A stretch of 64,000 nt of DNA, taken from assembly GCA_034766995.1 (NCBI GenBank), contig CM068315.1, forward strand, positions 18,874,010 through 18,938,009. The letters are read 5' to 3'. The translations under genes and the position numbers were made by a program. The notes under the pieces were generated by a model. That model ran no database searches. It saw only the letters and a list, made by a program, of their open reading frames with translations, and was not told the origin of the DNA. This document shows positions 1 to 12,029 of this stretch, in pieces (position 1 is the first letter of the stretch; each line of letters starts with the position of its first letter). The stretch comes from Acanthacorydalis orientalis. Taxonomy: Eukaryota > Arthropoda > Insecta > Megaloptera > Corydalidae.

Positions 1-566
1 ACCGAATTCTTGATGTTCGTTTAGTTCATACGACATCGATTTATCCAGCTTTTTTGTTTTCCAATTAGGCTCAAATGTCGAACAACTGTTAAATGATCAA
101 CATTGAATACTTCTGCCACACTCGCGTTGTTTTACGTGGGTCCGCTTCCATAATGGTTCATAAATCATTATTGTCTATAGCTGAAGGACGTCCACGACCC
201 TCCTTATCAACAAGGCTTTCGTTTCCATTATGAAATTTGTGGAAACAGTGTTGAGTTGTACGTTCACTAATTGACTCTTCGCCAGAAACAAATTTGATAT
301 TTCGAGCAGTTTCTGTTGCTTAACGTTCCAATTTAAACTCATATAACAAAATAGCGTGAATTTCCTATTTTTCCATGACTAATTTAAGAGGTTATATCCA
401 ACAATACTAAAGAATCAAAATAATAGCCATAAAATGAAGTCAGTAGTGCTAATTTCATTGTTTACAATAATGTATCACATGACAGTAACAAAAGATGAGG
501 GTAACTAGAAAAATCGGCACCAAACTCAAAATGATAAAAACCGAAATTATTTCTGCACCAAACTAA
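1..566 (-). mobile_element. Hsmar1/cecropia-type mariner, 5' end, cut by window edge
   Basis: Minus-strand start of a mariner. The right end (about 535-566) is the complement of the TIR shared by this family, TTAGGTTGGTGCAAAA followed by an ATTGCGG-like segment, and it abuts TA at 567-568. The TIR matches the ends known for Hsmar1/MADE1 elements. Inside, reading right to left, are the 5' leader and the helix-turn-helix half of the transposase, recognised by close similarity to copies at 19318-21304, 26703-27876 and 53645-54909. Frameshifts prevent any long ORF. The 3' half lies outside the window. It is a decayed fossil. Confidence 0.85.
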
Positions 567-568
567 TA

Positions 569-1794
569 AAAAATTGCATTAAACATATGGTATGTATCAA
601 AAATCGATACTATCAATAACCATATAGATATTTATTAGTTGAAATCTCTTAGTTTGTCGATCTAGTCGACTCTTTTTGAATTTCATACAAAGGTAGATTT
701 TTGTCGACCATTATGTCAATGTCGTGGAGCACGTACTTTAATAAAACACTGCTTTTTCTATTAATTTTGCATATGCGTGTATATATAAAGTTAATAAAGC
801 GTTTTCTTTACATTTTGCATAGATCTAGGTTCATTTCACTGCACCGCATTTGCGCGCATGAAAAATAGCAATTAAATCTAATTAAAGTGAACATAAAAGG
901 TGTGCATCAAACAACACTGTAGGCCGAAATCGTAAATTTCATTCAGGTCATCGCCATCCTTTACCACGTCAGGGCAGCACGAATAATTTTACTCGGAGGG
1001 GATAAATTTTGCGCGTGTGTGTGAATGTGTGTGAGTGAACATTTGAATGCGTACATTGTGTGTGTGTTCTGTAGATGTGTGTGCATGTAGATGGGATTCG
1101 AAACTCAATTTCACGGCGGTTTGACTATTCGGGCACAGGGTACGAGCGATCCCTGTCACAGTGACCGCTTAATAGGGGCACGAACTCAGACCATTCGATG
1201 GCAAACAGATCACACACGTATTCGCCATACGTACGTGTATATAAAACATCGGGCCCTCTGCACACAAACACGTCGATTATTCACCCACTCATACACACGC
1301 ATACATATGGCTCACAAAGTAATATATGACGCTGAGACGCTATCAAATTTGTCTGCGGTCCATTAAAGGATTTTGATTCTAATGAATATTCCGTGAAAAT
1401 GGACGGTAAATATGTTTATCTTGGAGAAAATTAGTTATGGTGTATTTTATGTCAATTACAATATGCGGAAAACTTTACTGATGAATGTTACGGTGATGAG
1501 GGTACAACGGCCAGAAACTAACACGTGAAACAACTATGAATTACGATCTTGCGCCGGAAACATAGCTCCTAAATATATCTAATAATATGTACATACATAC
1601 ATACACGTGTATATATATATATATATATTCAAAATGATTAGTACGTTCGTATCGTATTCAAAAATTTACATTTGTATTCACTCGAGCCGACAGAAAATGA
1701 CAAAATCTAAAGATTCGATTCATAAACACATGGTCGTCGTTTTGTAATGTTCTAAATGCAGTATTATAGAACTTATAATACTATATTATAGAAA

Positions 1795-1796
<2 letters not shown>
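569..1796. other. single-copy AT-rich DNA, no gene recognised
   Basis: AT-rich stretch with a GT-rich patch (about 1010-1085) and short TA runs (1611-1628). A 91-codon open frame at 1091-1366 is low complexity, lacks a recognisable domain and is probably chance. Confidence 0.5.

Positions 1797-1839
<43 letters not shown>
1797..1839. repeat. (TA)n microsatellite
   Basis: Uninterrupted TA dinucleotides directly abutting the left end of the mariner at 1840. Confidence 0.95.
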
Positions 1840-1843
<4 letters not shown>

Positions 1844-3103
1844 GTAACCAAGAATCCTTTGTCGCTATTATAACGTACAATAATTCCAAGAATTGTTTAC
1901 ACTTGTTATGAGACAAAACTCCAGGAATTGTTCATCAGTAATATTAGCATGTGTTTTAAATGAATCTCGAACTGTTCACTTTAATTTAAAAAATAATTCT
2001 GACCCTTTGAAATGTCTACGAAAAACAGTGTACTACGTGCGTGTTCGCTTTATGGATTCAAGCTTGGGACTAACGCTACAGAAACTGCAAAAAAAAATGT
2101 ACCGCGTTTGGAGAAAATACAGTTACATCAAAAACGGCCCAGAGATGGTTTAAAAATTTTTTTGTCGGGGATGAATCCATTAATGACGAGACCAGATCAA
2201 GCAGATCATCAAATTTAAATATCGACGAATCGGAGACAATGATTGAAACAAATTCCAGTTTAACGTGTCAACAGCTTGCAGAATTGTTCAAAGTATGTGA
2301 GGAAACAATACGGAATCATTTACACAAAATAGGAAAGAGGTGGAAATTAAGTAAATGGGTATCATACGAATTAACTACTAATAACAAATTACAGCGTCTT
2401 ACAATCTATACATCTCTATTTCACGACTAAAATCAGAGAACTTTTTGGATCAAATTTTGACCACTGATGAAAAATGGATTATTTATTCCAACTACAAACG
2501 TACTTACCACTGACTTTCATTAGGCGACCCTGTCTCACAAAGACCTAAATTTAAGTTAACATCGCGAAAAGTTCTCTGTGTTTGGTGGACTTCAAAAGGA
2601 ATTATTCATCAGGAATATCTACAAGTAGGTCGAACCCTAACGGCAAAAATATATAGTGAACAACTCCAACGAGTACACAATGCATTAAAACAAAAACAGT
2701 CAGTACTTGTAGATCGTAAAAAAGTTTAATTTTTGCGAGATAACGCACGACCATACGTTGCAGTAGAGACTAGAATAAAAATTATGAATTTAGGGTGGAA
2801 GATCCTCCCCCATTCTCCGTATTCCTCAGACATATCTCAAACAGATTATCGTCTATTTTTATCTTTGGACAATCGTATGCGTGGCAAACAGTTTAATAAT
2901 GAAGAAGAATTAAAAATGGAGGTGTCTACATTTTTTGAAAATAAAAATAATCAGTTATATAAAAATCGAATTTATAAATTATCTTCTCGCTGGGAAAAAG
3001 TTGTTCAATGCGAAGGTGGATATTTTGATGGATAAAGTTATTTCGTGTAAAAATACAGAAGTGTTTTTTTCTCAATTCAAAAACGACAGAACTGTCTTGG
3101 TTA

Positions 3104-3108
<5 letters not shown>
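1840..3108 (+). mobile_element. complete mariner element inside (TA)n
   Basis: 1269-bp element bounded by TA on both sides. Ends are inverted: left TGAGGTAACCAAGA, right complement TCAGATAACCAAGA, with TTGTCG/TTCTGTCG further in. It contains one transposase reading frame in plus orientation. Both sides are (TA)n arrays, so the TA target duplication cannot be separated from the array. Length, TIR and TA target fit the mariner family; the subfamily was not assigned. Confidence 0.88.
2012..3035 (+). pseudogene. mariner transposase, lightly damaged
   Basis: DDE transposase that would cut and paste its own element. The N-terminal HTH region starts near 2012 (MSTKNSVLRACSLYG). A shifted frame then gives KFFVGDESINDET, followed by a second HTH-like part at 2239 onward. 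All three catalytic acids expected for mariner D,D34D remain: TTDEKW near 2461, LRDNARPY at about 2735, and TDYRLF near 2840 after the YSSD motif. The C-terminus ends with RWEKVVQCEGGYFDG, a normal mariner end. Damage is limited to a frameshift in the HTH, one near 2430, and in-frame stops after the first Asp and before the second. It is the least decayed transposase in the window but not functional as it stands. Confidence 0.85.
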
Positions 3109-3156
<48 letters not shown>

Positions 3157-3171
3157 AACTTTTTTGGTTGC

Positions 3172-3214
<43 letters not shown>
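3109..3214. repeat. two (TA)n arrays separated by a duplicate mariner end
   Basis: (TA)n at 3109-3154 and 3175-3214. Between them, 3155-3174 is a diverged copy of the terminal 21 bp of the neighbouring mariner (AGAACT..TTGGTT..CTGA), in the same orientation as its right end. Confidence 0.85.
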
Positions 3215-3219
<5 letters not shown>

Positions 3220-3837
3220 CACTGTATTATAAAACGTTAATAAACTATTATTCTTTCAAATTAGTAATCATCCAGATTTACATATTAAATGTCATCAACT
3301 TATTTAACAAAAGATTAACAGCATCATTTAATTAATTTAAGATCATTTAATTAATCATTTAATTAATTTAAGACATATATTTGTTTAAAAGATAAGTTAA
3401 AATCTATTGATCCATTCGTAGTGATCTTCAAAATCCTTTTAATGTTTTAAACACAAAAATGTTAAAAAGTCGTTTCCAACTCAAAAAAAATCGGTAGAAA
3501 ATCTTCTTTTAATATCGAAACATTTTTTAAGAAAAGTACTAAATAAATAGTCATATGTTAATAACTTTTCTCCATTAATAGCATAATGGCGGAATGTTAT
3601 TTTTTTTTTGACAAAATAAAATGCAATTCGTTCTACATTAATAGATTTCTTATGTTTGACAAATGTTAAACATTTGAAAATTAAATATTTTAAACATTAA
3701 CATTGAAAATATATAGAAATCTAAATGAAAATAAAACTAAAAACTTAAATTTCATATGAAATACACATACACACACACTGAGAAATTAAAATCATGTTGA
3801 AAATAAACATTAAACTCATTGAAAGTGATTTTAAATA
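3215..3837. other. AT-rich DNA, nothing recognised
   Basis: Very AT-rich with a local duplication of an AATTAATTTAAGA-type motif near 3330-3370. No TIR, ORF or RNA gene was seen. Confidence 0.5.
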
Positions 3838-5117
3838 TTGGTTTGGAACAAATTTTCGTGTCGTTTTTAAGATGAAATTCAAAGAAAGTGTTTACCTATT
3901 TGTGCATATATTTATTTTAATACATATGTGTCATTTTGATCCACCATCTTTTGAAACCTTTCACATAATTTCACAATTTCGTCCTCCCAGAACTTGACAT
4001 CTTTCTGGGCGATGAATTGATCCAAGTGGTTTCTGCAAGCTTCTGAGAAAGTGAAGTTTTTTCAATTAAGAAAATTTTGTAGGGACTGGAATAAATAATA
4101 ATGTGAAGGTGCAAGATCAGATGAATATGGTGGGTAAGGTGGGAAGTCCCAGCCAAACTGCATCAATTTTTGCCGGGTCTGCAAAGAGATATGAGGTCTA
4201 GCGTTGTTTTGGTGGAAAACGATGCCCTACCGATTGACCAATTCTGGACCCTTTTGATCGATTACCACCTTTAATAAGTCTAATTGGGGACAATACTTCT
4301 CCGAATTTATTATATGATTATTTGAAAGAAGCCTGTAATACAAAACGCCCTTCCAATCCCACCAGACACACATCACCTTCTACGGATGAAGATTCGCTTT
4401 TAGAGTGGCTAACGGAGGCTCATTACGTTTTTCGCAAGACTTCTATCAAACCGTATTATTGTAGATGATCTATTTTTCATCGTCTGTGATTAAGTATTTC
4501 AGAAACGGGTCGTTTTGGTTTCTTTTAAGAAGCGAATCACTATGGAAATACGTTCCATTACATTTCGTTCAGTTAAATTATGAGGCACCCAAACATCGTA
4601 GCGATTCACATATCCACGTGTCTCCAAATGCTTCATAACACTCGTATGAGACACCTGCAGTATCTTTGCGATGTGCCGTGTCGTGTAACGTTTATTATTT
4701 TCAATATGGTTTTCAATTTTGTCATTATCAACAACTTCGGGCCCACCGGAACGTGCTCGATCCTCGAGGTCGAATTTTCCGTTTCTGAACCGAGCGAACC
4801 ACTTTCGGACAATACTGTTAGCTATAGCTCCTTTCCCATAAACGGTGAACATCTTTTTTGCTGTCTCTACTGCGCTCTTATATCCATGGTAATAAAACAG
4901 CATCAAATGACGAAAATGCACCTTATATTCCTCTATTTTCAATTTTAAATTTAACAGACTTAAAATTCATGAAATTGCATAAAAATAGCAGAAAAAAAAC
5001 GTTTAAATATCACCTGTCAAAATAACATATATGGAGCCATGTCATATAATCAAGCTGTGCGCAAAACTACAATTAATGACGTCTATCGAAGCGCTACGAA
5101 GTTTTGTTCCAACTCAA
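3838..5117 (-). mobile_element. complete mariner, second lineage
   Basis: 1280-bp element with TA at 3836-3837 and 5118-5119. The left end reads TTGGTTTGGAACAAATTTTCG; the complement of the right end reads TTGAGTTGGAACAAAACTTCG. This TIR is unlike the Hsmar1-type copies. The transposase runs on the minus strand. Length and TA target fit mariner. Confidence 0.88.
3950..4942 (-). pseudogene. mariner transposase with two catalytic acids lost
   Basis: From ATG at 4942 an open frame of 147 codons encodes the paired HTH domain: RHLMLFYYHGYKSA, then RKWFARFRNGKFDLEDRARS, then HIAKILQVSHTSV, and YDVWVPHNLTERN leading to the catalytic domain. Downstream the frame breaks at 4499. The catalytic part is still traceable: the expected HQD-N-ARPH motif reads FHQNNARPH (Asp to Asn) near 4215, and the expected DY of PPYSSDLAPS-D-YY reads SHYYLF (Asp to His) near 4110. 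The order HTH to DDE and the 34-residue spacing region identify mariner. The element is inactive. Confidence 0.85.
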
Positions 5118-5400
5118 TATAAAACAAGTTCGTCCGTTTTCGACTGAATACAGTAACTAATGAAACTTTAACAGAAAGTGAATAGAATATCTATTTAATC
5201 TGACAAACGATTAAAAATATCGACTGAAAATAAATTTAAAACAATGATAAACATATCGGGAAAATAACCCAATGGCACAGAGAAGAAATAATCGAATTAA
5301 TTTTCTAATATAACCTCGGTAATAGAGCGACATCGCCACACAGCGTCACTTTATTTACTTATACATAAACACAGAACGAATACATGGTTCTATATACTCG

Positions 5401-5415
5401 TATATATATATATAT

Positions 5416-5472
<57 letters not shown>
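5401..5472. repeat. compound (TA)n(CA)n(TA)n microsatellite
   Basis: TA run, then CA run, then TA run, ending exactly at the left TIR of the mariner at 5473. Confidence 0.95.
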
Positions 5473-5476
<4 letters not shown>

Positions 5477-6689
5477 GTCAGTGTAAAAGTTCGTATACGA
5501 TCTGAAATTGAAACTCAGGCGATTATTTTTCTCAGAAAACGCTTTTATTAATCAATTATTATTCACTTTCGTTTTCTATAATCATTTTCCAACGCTCGTT
5601 CGTAAAATTTGCGCAGTTTTTCAGAAAAATGGCGGTGAAATGGTTCTTGATGACCTCCACGGTATCAAAATTTTTACCGTTTAAATTGTTCTGCAGCGAT
5701 CGGAGCAAATAATAATCCGAATGTGCAATTTCCGACAAATACGGTGGATGGGACATGATTTCCCACTTCAACTGCTTCAGTTTTTAGAGAATCGGTTTTG
5801 CTGTGTTGTTTTACGTTGTTGTGGTGAAAATGACGTCCTTGCGATTGGCCAAAATCGGACGCTTTTCTGTAATTGCTGCGTTTATTTTGGTTAGTTGTTG
5901 AAGTACTTCACCTTAGTAATCGTTTCGCTCCATGAAAGCAGCTCAAAATCGACAACACTTTTCAGTAATCCTACCAAACACACAGCAAAACCTTCATCAG
6001 ATGCCTCTTTATTCGCTAGTTTCCACGTTCGTCTGTGTCGGACGTTGTATTACAGGATTCATTTCTCATCATCAATCACCAACCGATCCAAAAAGACTTT
6101 TTGTTGAGGCGTCCAAGCAAATAAACTGCCGAATAGATGCGATCAAACTTGTTTTTTTCAGACAACGGGTGCGGCACCCACGTATCCAGTTTCAACGTGA
6201 ACCCCAACTTCTTTAAATGCTGAAATTCAGTCGATCTATCAACGTTGAGGGTTTCAGCAACTTCTTCCGTCGAAATTCGCGAATAATTGTTAACTAGAGC
6301 CAGGTTTTGACGTCCAGAGCGAGATTAACTTCGAGGTTAAAATTATCAAGTAGAAATTTAGCAAACTATCTCTTCACAGCTGGAAGTGATGTTGTGTACA
6401 TGGTCCAAATAAACCTCCCGAATATTTTTCGTTGTCGTGCCAACGGCTACTCCTTTCTGAAACTTGTATAAACATTATGTGACGAAAGTATATCTTTTCG
6501 TTATCCATTTTCAAAAATTTTTCTTATACACAAATCGAATCGAAACAAATGTATCTGATAGTCAAATTATAGTTGAGATTGTCACCTTTTAAACGATATA
6601 AATAATAACATGAATACATTTCATGGACGAGCGCCGACATGCGGCAATCTTAACACCACCTATTGAATTGTATACGAACTTTTACACTG

Positions 6690-6695
<6 letters not shown>
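5473..6695 (-). mobile_element. complete mariner, third lineage, inside (TA)n
   Basis: 1223 bp with inverted ends: left TTGGGTCAGTGTAAAAGTTC, right complement TTGGATCAGTGTAAAAGTTC. TA borders lie in (TA)n arrays on both sides. A related copy in opposite orientation is at 22319-23786. Transposase is on the minus strand. Confidence 0.9.
5559..6508 (-). pseudogene. mariner transposase, third lineage, degraded
   Basis: The start codon complement at 6506-6508 begins MDNEK, as in the sister copy at 22506. The first catalytic region reads DDEK followed by a stop where Trp is expected (TGG to TGA, near 6065). The C-terminal 70 codons are open (5559-5771): HPPYLSEIAHSDYYLLRSLQ keeps the third catalytic Asp (SDYY), followed by NLNGKNF and RWKMIIENESE, a normal mariner C-terminus. 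Multiple frameshifts lie between. Identification rests on motif order and on similarity to the 22-kb copy. Confidence 0.8.

Positions 6696-6740
<45 letters not shown>
6696..6740. repeat. (TA)n microsatellite
   Basis: Pure TA array beginning at the right border of the mariner at 5473-6695. Confidence 0.95.
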
Positions 6741-6747
<7 letters not shown>

Positions 6748-7455
6748 CAAACGTGTATATAAGCGGAATCTCGGAATATTAAAGACGATATTGAAATTTC
6801 GTTAAAAAGATATCAGATTATATTTTATTCGATAATTTAATAAGTTCTGTTGAAAAGATTGGAAAGTAATATTATTCTAATAACAGTTTAATATTCTGCG
6901 AAGAAGAAACAGAAGAAGAGAAAAGCAAACAGCTACGGAGACGGAGGCCGTCGAGCGGCGCCGGAGGCCACGGTGGCTGATTAAATATCTAATCGAATTT
7001 CGTTAGAGTTGAGGGAAGTAACATGACTTGTTGTATAATACTAATCCGATATTTTTTCGCGTATTAATATTTGAGAAGGAACACGAAACGGCTGCGGTGC
7101 GCGGCGTGCGGCGTACGCTGGAGAAGAAGAAGATGGAACGAGGGCGTCGCAACGAAAAACATGTTGTTGGATCAATCGCGCGAGAGGAACGTTTATTCAT
7201 AGCCCGATCGATTCGTGGTGACATTTCATTTTCAACGGTAACGTATTTAACTGTTAATACGGAGACAATCCAATTAGATCGGCGGGGTGTTTTTCTTTTT
7301 CTTTGATACACGAGGAAAGGAATACACGGTCATGCGATTAAACTACACGAATCGCATCGAAGGACCAGCACGTGTAAACGAATGGAAGTTTGTTGTCAGT
7401 TTTGTGAAACCATCATTAAAGCGCGGAAACAATGCATACATTTCAAAGTGTGAGT
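6741..7455. other. single-copy DNA with CpG-rich core
   Basis: About 6900-7330 contains CpG-rich sequence such as GCGCGGCGTGCGGCGTACG. Open frames on both strands here (7003-7311 and 7028-7306) overlap antiparallel and show no recognisable domain. No coding call is made. Confidence 0.4.
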
Positions 7456-8003
<548 letters not shown>

Positions 8004-9296
8004 ACTGAATCAGTCATTTCGAAAACAAAATAGTCATAAATTTTCAATTTTTTTTTTTTTGTCGAAATTAGATCCTTGATGGTAGTTTCATATTCAGCAT
8101 AAAAATTACATTAGTTGTGCCTAGCTTTCGAACCTGGTCATTCTTTTTTGGCTAATGATCGTGATTTTGGAGTAATTTTGGTTTAAAAAACTGTACGAAA
8201 ACATGATCGTATATATGTGCCAAAGAATACGATAATATAGTTAACTCAATCCAGAATAAAATTTTCAGTAAAAGAAGTACATCCCGTGGAGATTTTTGAA
8301 TTTAAAAAAGGTGACCTCCGTTTTACAGAAAAAAATATTTATCAACTGAATCTTGTGTAAGAAATGTTCCGAAAGACCAGAAAAACATTTCCTCCTTCAA
8401 CATACGTGAGTTTGCAATACGATGCTAATAAATCTGGGAAGATGAAGGCTGAGAAACTCCTAGATGGTTTATCAAAAACACATTTCAGCTACTAAAACAT
8501 ACTACAGTTGTGATATCACTTCCATCTGCGAAAGCATATGGATCAAAAATTTCGATAAATGTCATTTTTGAATTTAAACAGTGGCAGCTTCTGTTCTACA
8601 AAAAAAATGTCTATCAACTGAACAATATGGGAAAAGAGTTCGGGAAGACGAGGAAGAAATTTGCTCTTTCAATATTTATGAGCTTTCATTACGATGCTAA
8701 TAACTCTGGGTTGATGGAGACTGAGTAATTCATAGATGGTTTAACAAAAAACACATTTCTGTTACTAAAACATACTACAGCTGTGATGTCACTTCCGTTT
8801 GCGTAAGCATACGGATCGAAAATTTCGAAAAGGTATAAAAAATAGAAAATTTAGAACAGGTGAAAAATAGCATGATGGAACAGCACATAGTATTTTACAA
8901 CGAAATATTTAGCCGGATAACAGAAAAAAATGGAAGAAACTCTATTAGAATCGGATGGAAAATATGGTTATGTACCTTAGTATTAGATTATAAGCGAGAT
9001 ACATATTTGTGGGCTATAATAAAATGTTTTTTTTAATAAAGAATAATAATGAAAAAAATTTTTTAAACAATTTATTATGAATTTAATACTATTCCTTGCA
9101 AAAACATTATTAGCAAAACAAGTTACGTTGATTTTTTTATACATTTAGGATCCATAGAACAGTAACCATTAAGCATCTAACAAAGAAAATATTCAAAAAG
9201 TTTTACTATTTTTGTGTTACACAGTTTTCATTGAATCTTCTAAAATTTGAATTCTGTGACTTATGCAGTTTTTGAAATAGTTGATTCAATTGGACT
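8004..9296 (+). mobile_element. unclassified TIR repeat, copy 1
   Basis: A 1.29-kb repeat whose ends are inverted: left CTGAATCAGTCATTTCGAAAA, and the complement of the right end ATTGAATCAACTATTTCAAAAA followed by CTGCATAAGTCA. A second copy in opposite orientation at 17749-18785 matches along almost the whole length, for example at GTGCCAAAGAATACG and at the TATAAGCGAGATACATAT segment. It encodes nothing recognisable; the 72-codon frame at 8510-8728 has no known domain. The inside holds two tandem units of 272 bp. It is probably a non-autonomous DNA transposon, superfamily unknown. Confidence 0.7.
8292..8835 (+). repeat. tandem duplication, 272-bp unit, two copies
   Basis: The anchor ATTTTTGAATTTA occurs at 8292 and 8564. 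The following segments correspond: YATCAACTGAA, GAAGACGAGG-like, TACGATGCTAATAA, ACATTTC.G.TACTAAAACAT and TGTGATRTCACTTCC. The units are clearly diverged. Confidence 0.8.
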
Positions 9297-9568
9297 ATTC
9301 TTTTTTGATAGTACTGTGACTGATGCCATTTACTTGAACTTATTACAAGAATTTGTCATACTACGCATTCGGATGGTGTTTTAAGATAAAGAGGACTTTT
9401 ACTTTCATTAATATGGTGCATCTTCCAACTACCATAGTAATGTGAGTACCTACTTTGATAAAAATTTGCCGCACAGATGGACTGGACGTAGAGATATCAT
9501 TGGATACTAACCGCGCTTCCCATACCTCACGCCAATGAACTTTTTATGAAAGCTTATCAAAGATAAAG

Positions 9569-9615
<47 letters not shown>

Positions 9616-9661
9616 CTTGATATTACAATATAATATTTATGAAACATAATATGTAATTTTA
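9297..9661. other. AT-rich DNA with (TA)n at 9571-9612
   Basis: Only a 42-bp TA array, close to the 3' end of the neighbouring minus-strand LINE, is recognisable. Confidence 0.6.
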
Positions 9662-10790
9662 TCAAAATACAGCTAGATACCGCTTGCCCAATCCCCTTTT
9701 CCAAGATTCTTGGTCCTGAGTCATTTCCTCGTTTAGCTGTCTCTTCTTCATGGCCTTTCTTATCCCTTCGTTCCAGGAAAGTCGAGGTCGTCCACGTTTC
9801 TTTTTTCCTGGCGGGACCCATTTGAATGTCCGATGTGGCCATCGCTCTTCTGGCATTCGCATCAAATGCCCAAACCATCTTAAACTTGAAAGTTCTACCC
9901 TATCGGTAACTGTCTCTCCAGCATTTATTCGACGTCTGATTTCTTCATTTGTTATGTGTTGAAGCCTGGGGACTCTTGCACTTCGTCGGAGGTAGTCCAT
10001 TTCTATTGCATTCAACCTTCGCTTTGTCTCGGCATTGATTGTACAGATCTCACTTCTGTAACAGAGGGTGGACTCTACCATAACCCGTCCTATACGTTTT
10101 TTCGTTTTTTTTTAAAAGGTTTCGGTCCCACTATAGCGAGTTTAGGCAGCCAATTATTTTCTTTGCTTCTTGTAATCGGTATTTGATTTCTCTCTCACCT
10201 ATTCCGTTTTTATCTACTACCGCCCCTAGATATTTAAATTCTTCAACTTGTTCGATTGTTGAATCATCATTTATAAGTATTTCAATTTTTTTCGCTATTC
10301 ACGACCAAAAACTCTGTCTTTTTCAGACTTACATATAATCCCCATCTCTCATATTCTGTATAAAGTCGTCTTATCATAAATTCCAGATCGTATAAATCTT
10401 GAGACCTTACGACTTGATCGTCGGCAAAACTTAACGTAAAAAAGTTATGGTCTCCCACAGGTACTCCCATGCCTACGCAGATTTTTTCCAATTCCTGAGT
10501 ACGACCTCTACGTATAAATTGAAGAGTAGTGGTGACAACTACATCCTTGTTTTAATCCTTTGGAAGAGTTAATTGGGTTAGATAGACGTCTGCCAACCTT
10601 GATATACGTCAGATTTTCCTTATATGTTTCTTGAATTATTGCTAGCATATGCGGGTTAATGTTCAGTTGATACAAGGCTTCCCAAAGTTTTTGTCTAGAT
10701 ATCGTGTCGTATACCTTTTCTAAATCAATGAAGGCCATGTGCAATTCTTCCCCTATTGATATTCGTTTCTCGGCTAGTTGTTGTAAGATA
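9662..10790 (-). pseudogene. 5'-truncated non-LTR retrotransposon ORF2, copy 1
   Basis: Reverse transcriptase plus C-terminal region of a LINE on the minus strand. From the 5' side: AFIDLEKVYDTISRQKLW (RT block A, near 10720), then GLKQG (near 10555), then LSFADDQVVRSQDLY at 10420 with the catalytic ADD of the YADD box, then FKYLGAVVDKNG near 10225. Finally an open 139-codon frame (9662-10081) ends with SSLRWFGHLMRMPEERWP and a basic KKKRGRPRLSW stretch, typical of the end of LINE ORF2. At least two frameshifts separate the blocks. The endonuclease is missing. The clade was not resolved; RTE-like or CR1-like is possible. The 3' side runs through about 50 bp into a (TA)n array. Confidence 0.82.
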
Positions 10791-10864
10791 AAGATAAAGT
10801 TTATGGCACAAAATCGCCAACAGTTAATGAATTGAGAGCAGACATACAATGAAAATGCGCCCAA

Positions 10865-11135
10865 ATATCAAAGCAAGCTATTCGTCCTGTTTGCGATTCT
10901 ATTGCTCCACATTATCAACAGTACCTGGACCAGAGAACACTTTCATTAATTTTGAACATTTGCAAAAACTAAAAAAAGTCTATCTATTTTCTTGAATTTG
11001 GAGTTTTAACCTTAGTTGTATTTTAATAAATACTACATTTTTAATCATTCAAATTATGCATTCATTTTTGGAACATCTGTATATATATATATGATCGTCA
11101 TGTATATAGATATGCATACATTTTTGAAACACCTG

Positions 11136-11169
<34 letters not shown>

Positions 11170-11456
11170 ATATCTTTCTATATATTAAATTATTCACAAA
11201 AAACTACAACATGGCAAAAAATAATCTATCTGCGATGCTTATATAGACATACTAACATATATATATATATATATATATAACGATTACGTTGCGATATATC
11301 TGTGATAATAATTATATAGACATAATGAGTTTTAAAAAATATGTTTATTGTTTTATTCGGTTCATGTACAGGCTTGTAATTGACAAGTGGGCGAGCGCAG
11401 CAAGAAGAGGGCGAAGTCTCCTAGTGTGTATGTGTATATGTATATATATATGTATA

Positions 11457-11501
<45 letters not shown>

Positions 11502-11988
11502 AATGACGAGAGGAACATGCATATTGAGTATCATTACCGATTCGAAAATATTTTTTTAGAGTGATGTGCAACAATAAGTTGGTTAATTAGAAAGTTTCCA
11601 GTGAGACGTCTCTACGCTTGTGGTAACTTAAATCTATGCAGAATGTAAATTCGTCAGTCGCTCGCGTTTTCCTCCTCGACTCCAGACTTTTTCCGTGCAT
11701 TCTCTTGTCTTCTCTTCTCGGTCGGTAATCTTCGCCGGTCGAGAAGCGAGTTCTCTCCCACACACTTTTCCTTCGTTCCATCTCCGGTTATGATTATGGG
11801 CGTATATCTACATGACAGGACTTCTTAATGAGTTCTCGAATCATTATAATAACATTATGCGAAATGTATTTTTTCTGTCTTGAAAACACGACTCGAATAA
11901 AGCTATATCTTCACATACAGTTGCACATAAATCAAATTCTGTCCGTTAAAATAGTACTTTGCCCTTTATTAAGCTCTTCATTAACAAT

Positions 11989-11992
<4 letters not shown>
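10865..11992. other. AT-rich DNA with several microsatellites
   Basis: Contains TA/CA arrays at 11132-11170, 11258-11280 and 11424-11498. A local duplication of a GCATnCATTTTTGRAACAYCTG motif followed by TA runs occurs at about 11057 and 11113. The open frame at 11587-11781 (minus) has no recognisable domain. Confidence 0.5.

Positions 11993-12027
<35 letters not shown>
11993..12027. repeat. (TA)n microsatellite
   Basis: Pure TA dinucleotide run. Confidence 0.95.

Positions 12028-12029
<2 letters not shown>

Noticed and set aside
1091..1366. 91-codon frame beginning MGFETQFHGG
   Set aside because: Thr/His/Arg-rich, partly derived from CA/GT-rich DNA, no domain or neighbouring gene structure.
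4580..4948. 122-codon plus-strand frame over the second mariner
   Set aside because: Antisense shadow of the transposase HTH region at 4499-4942.
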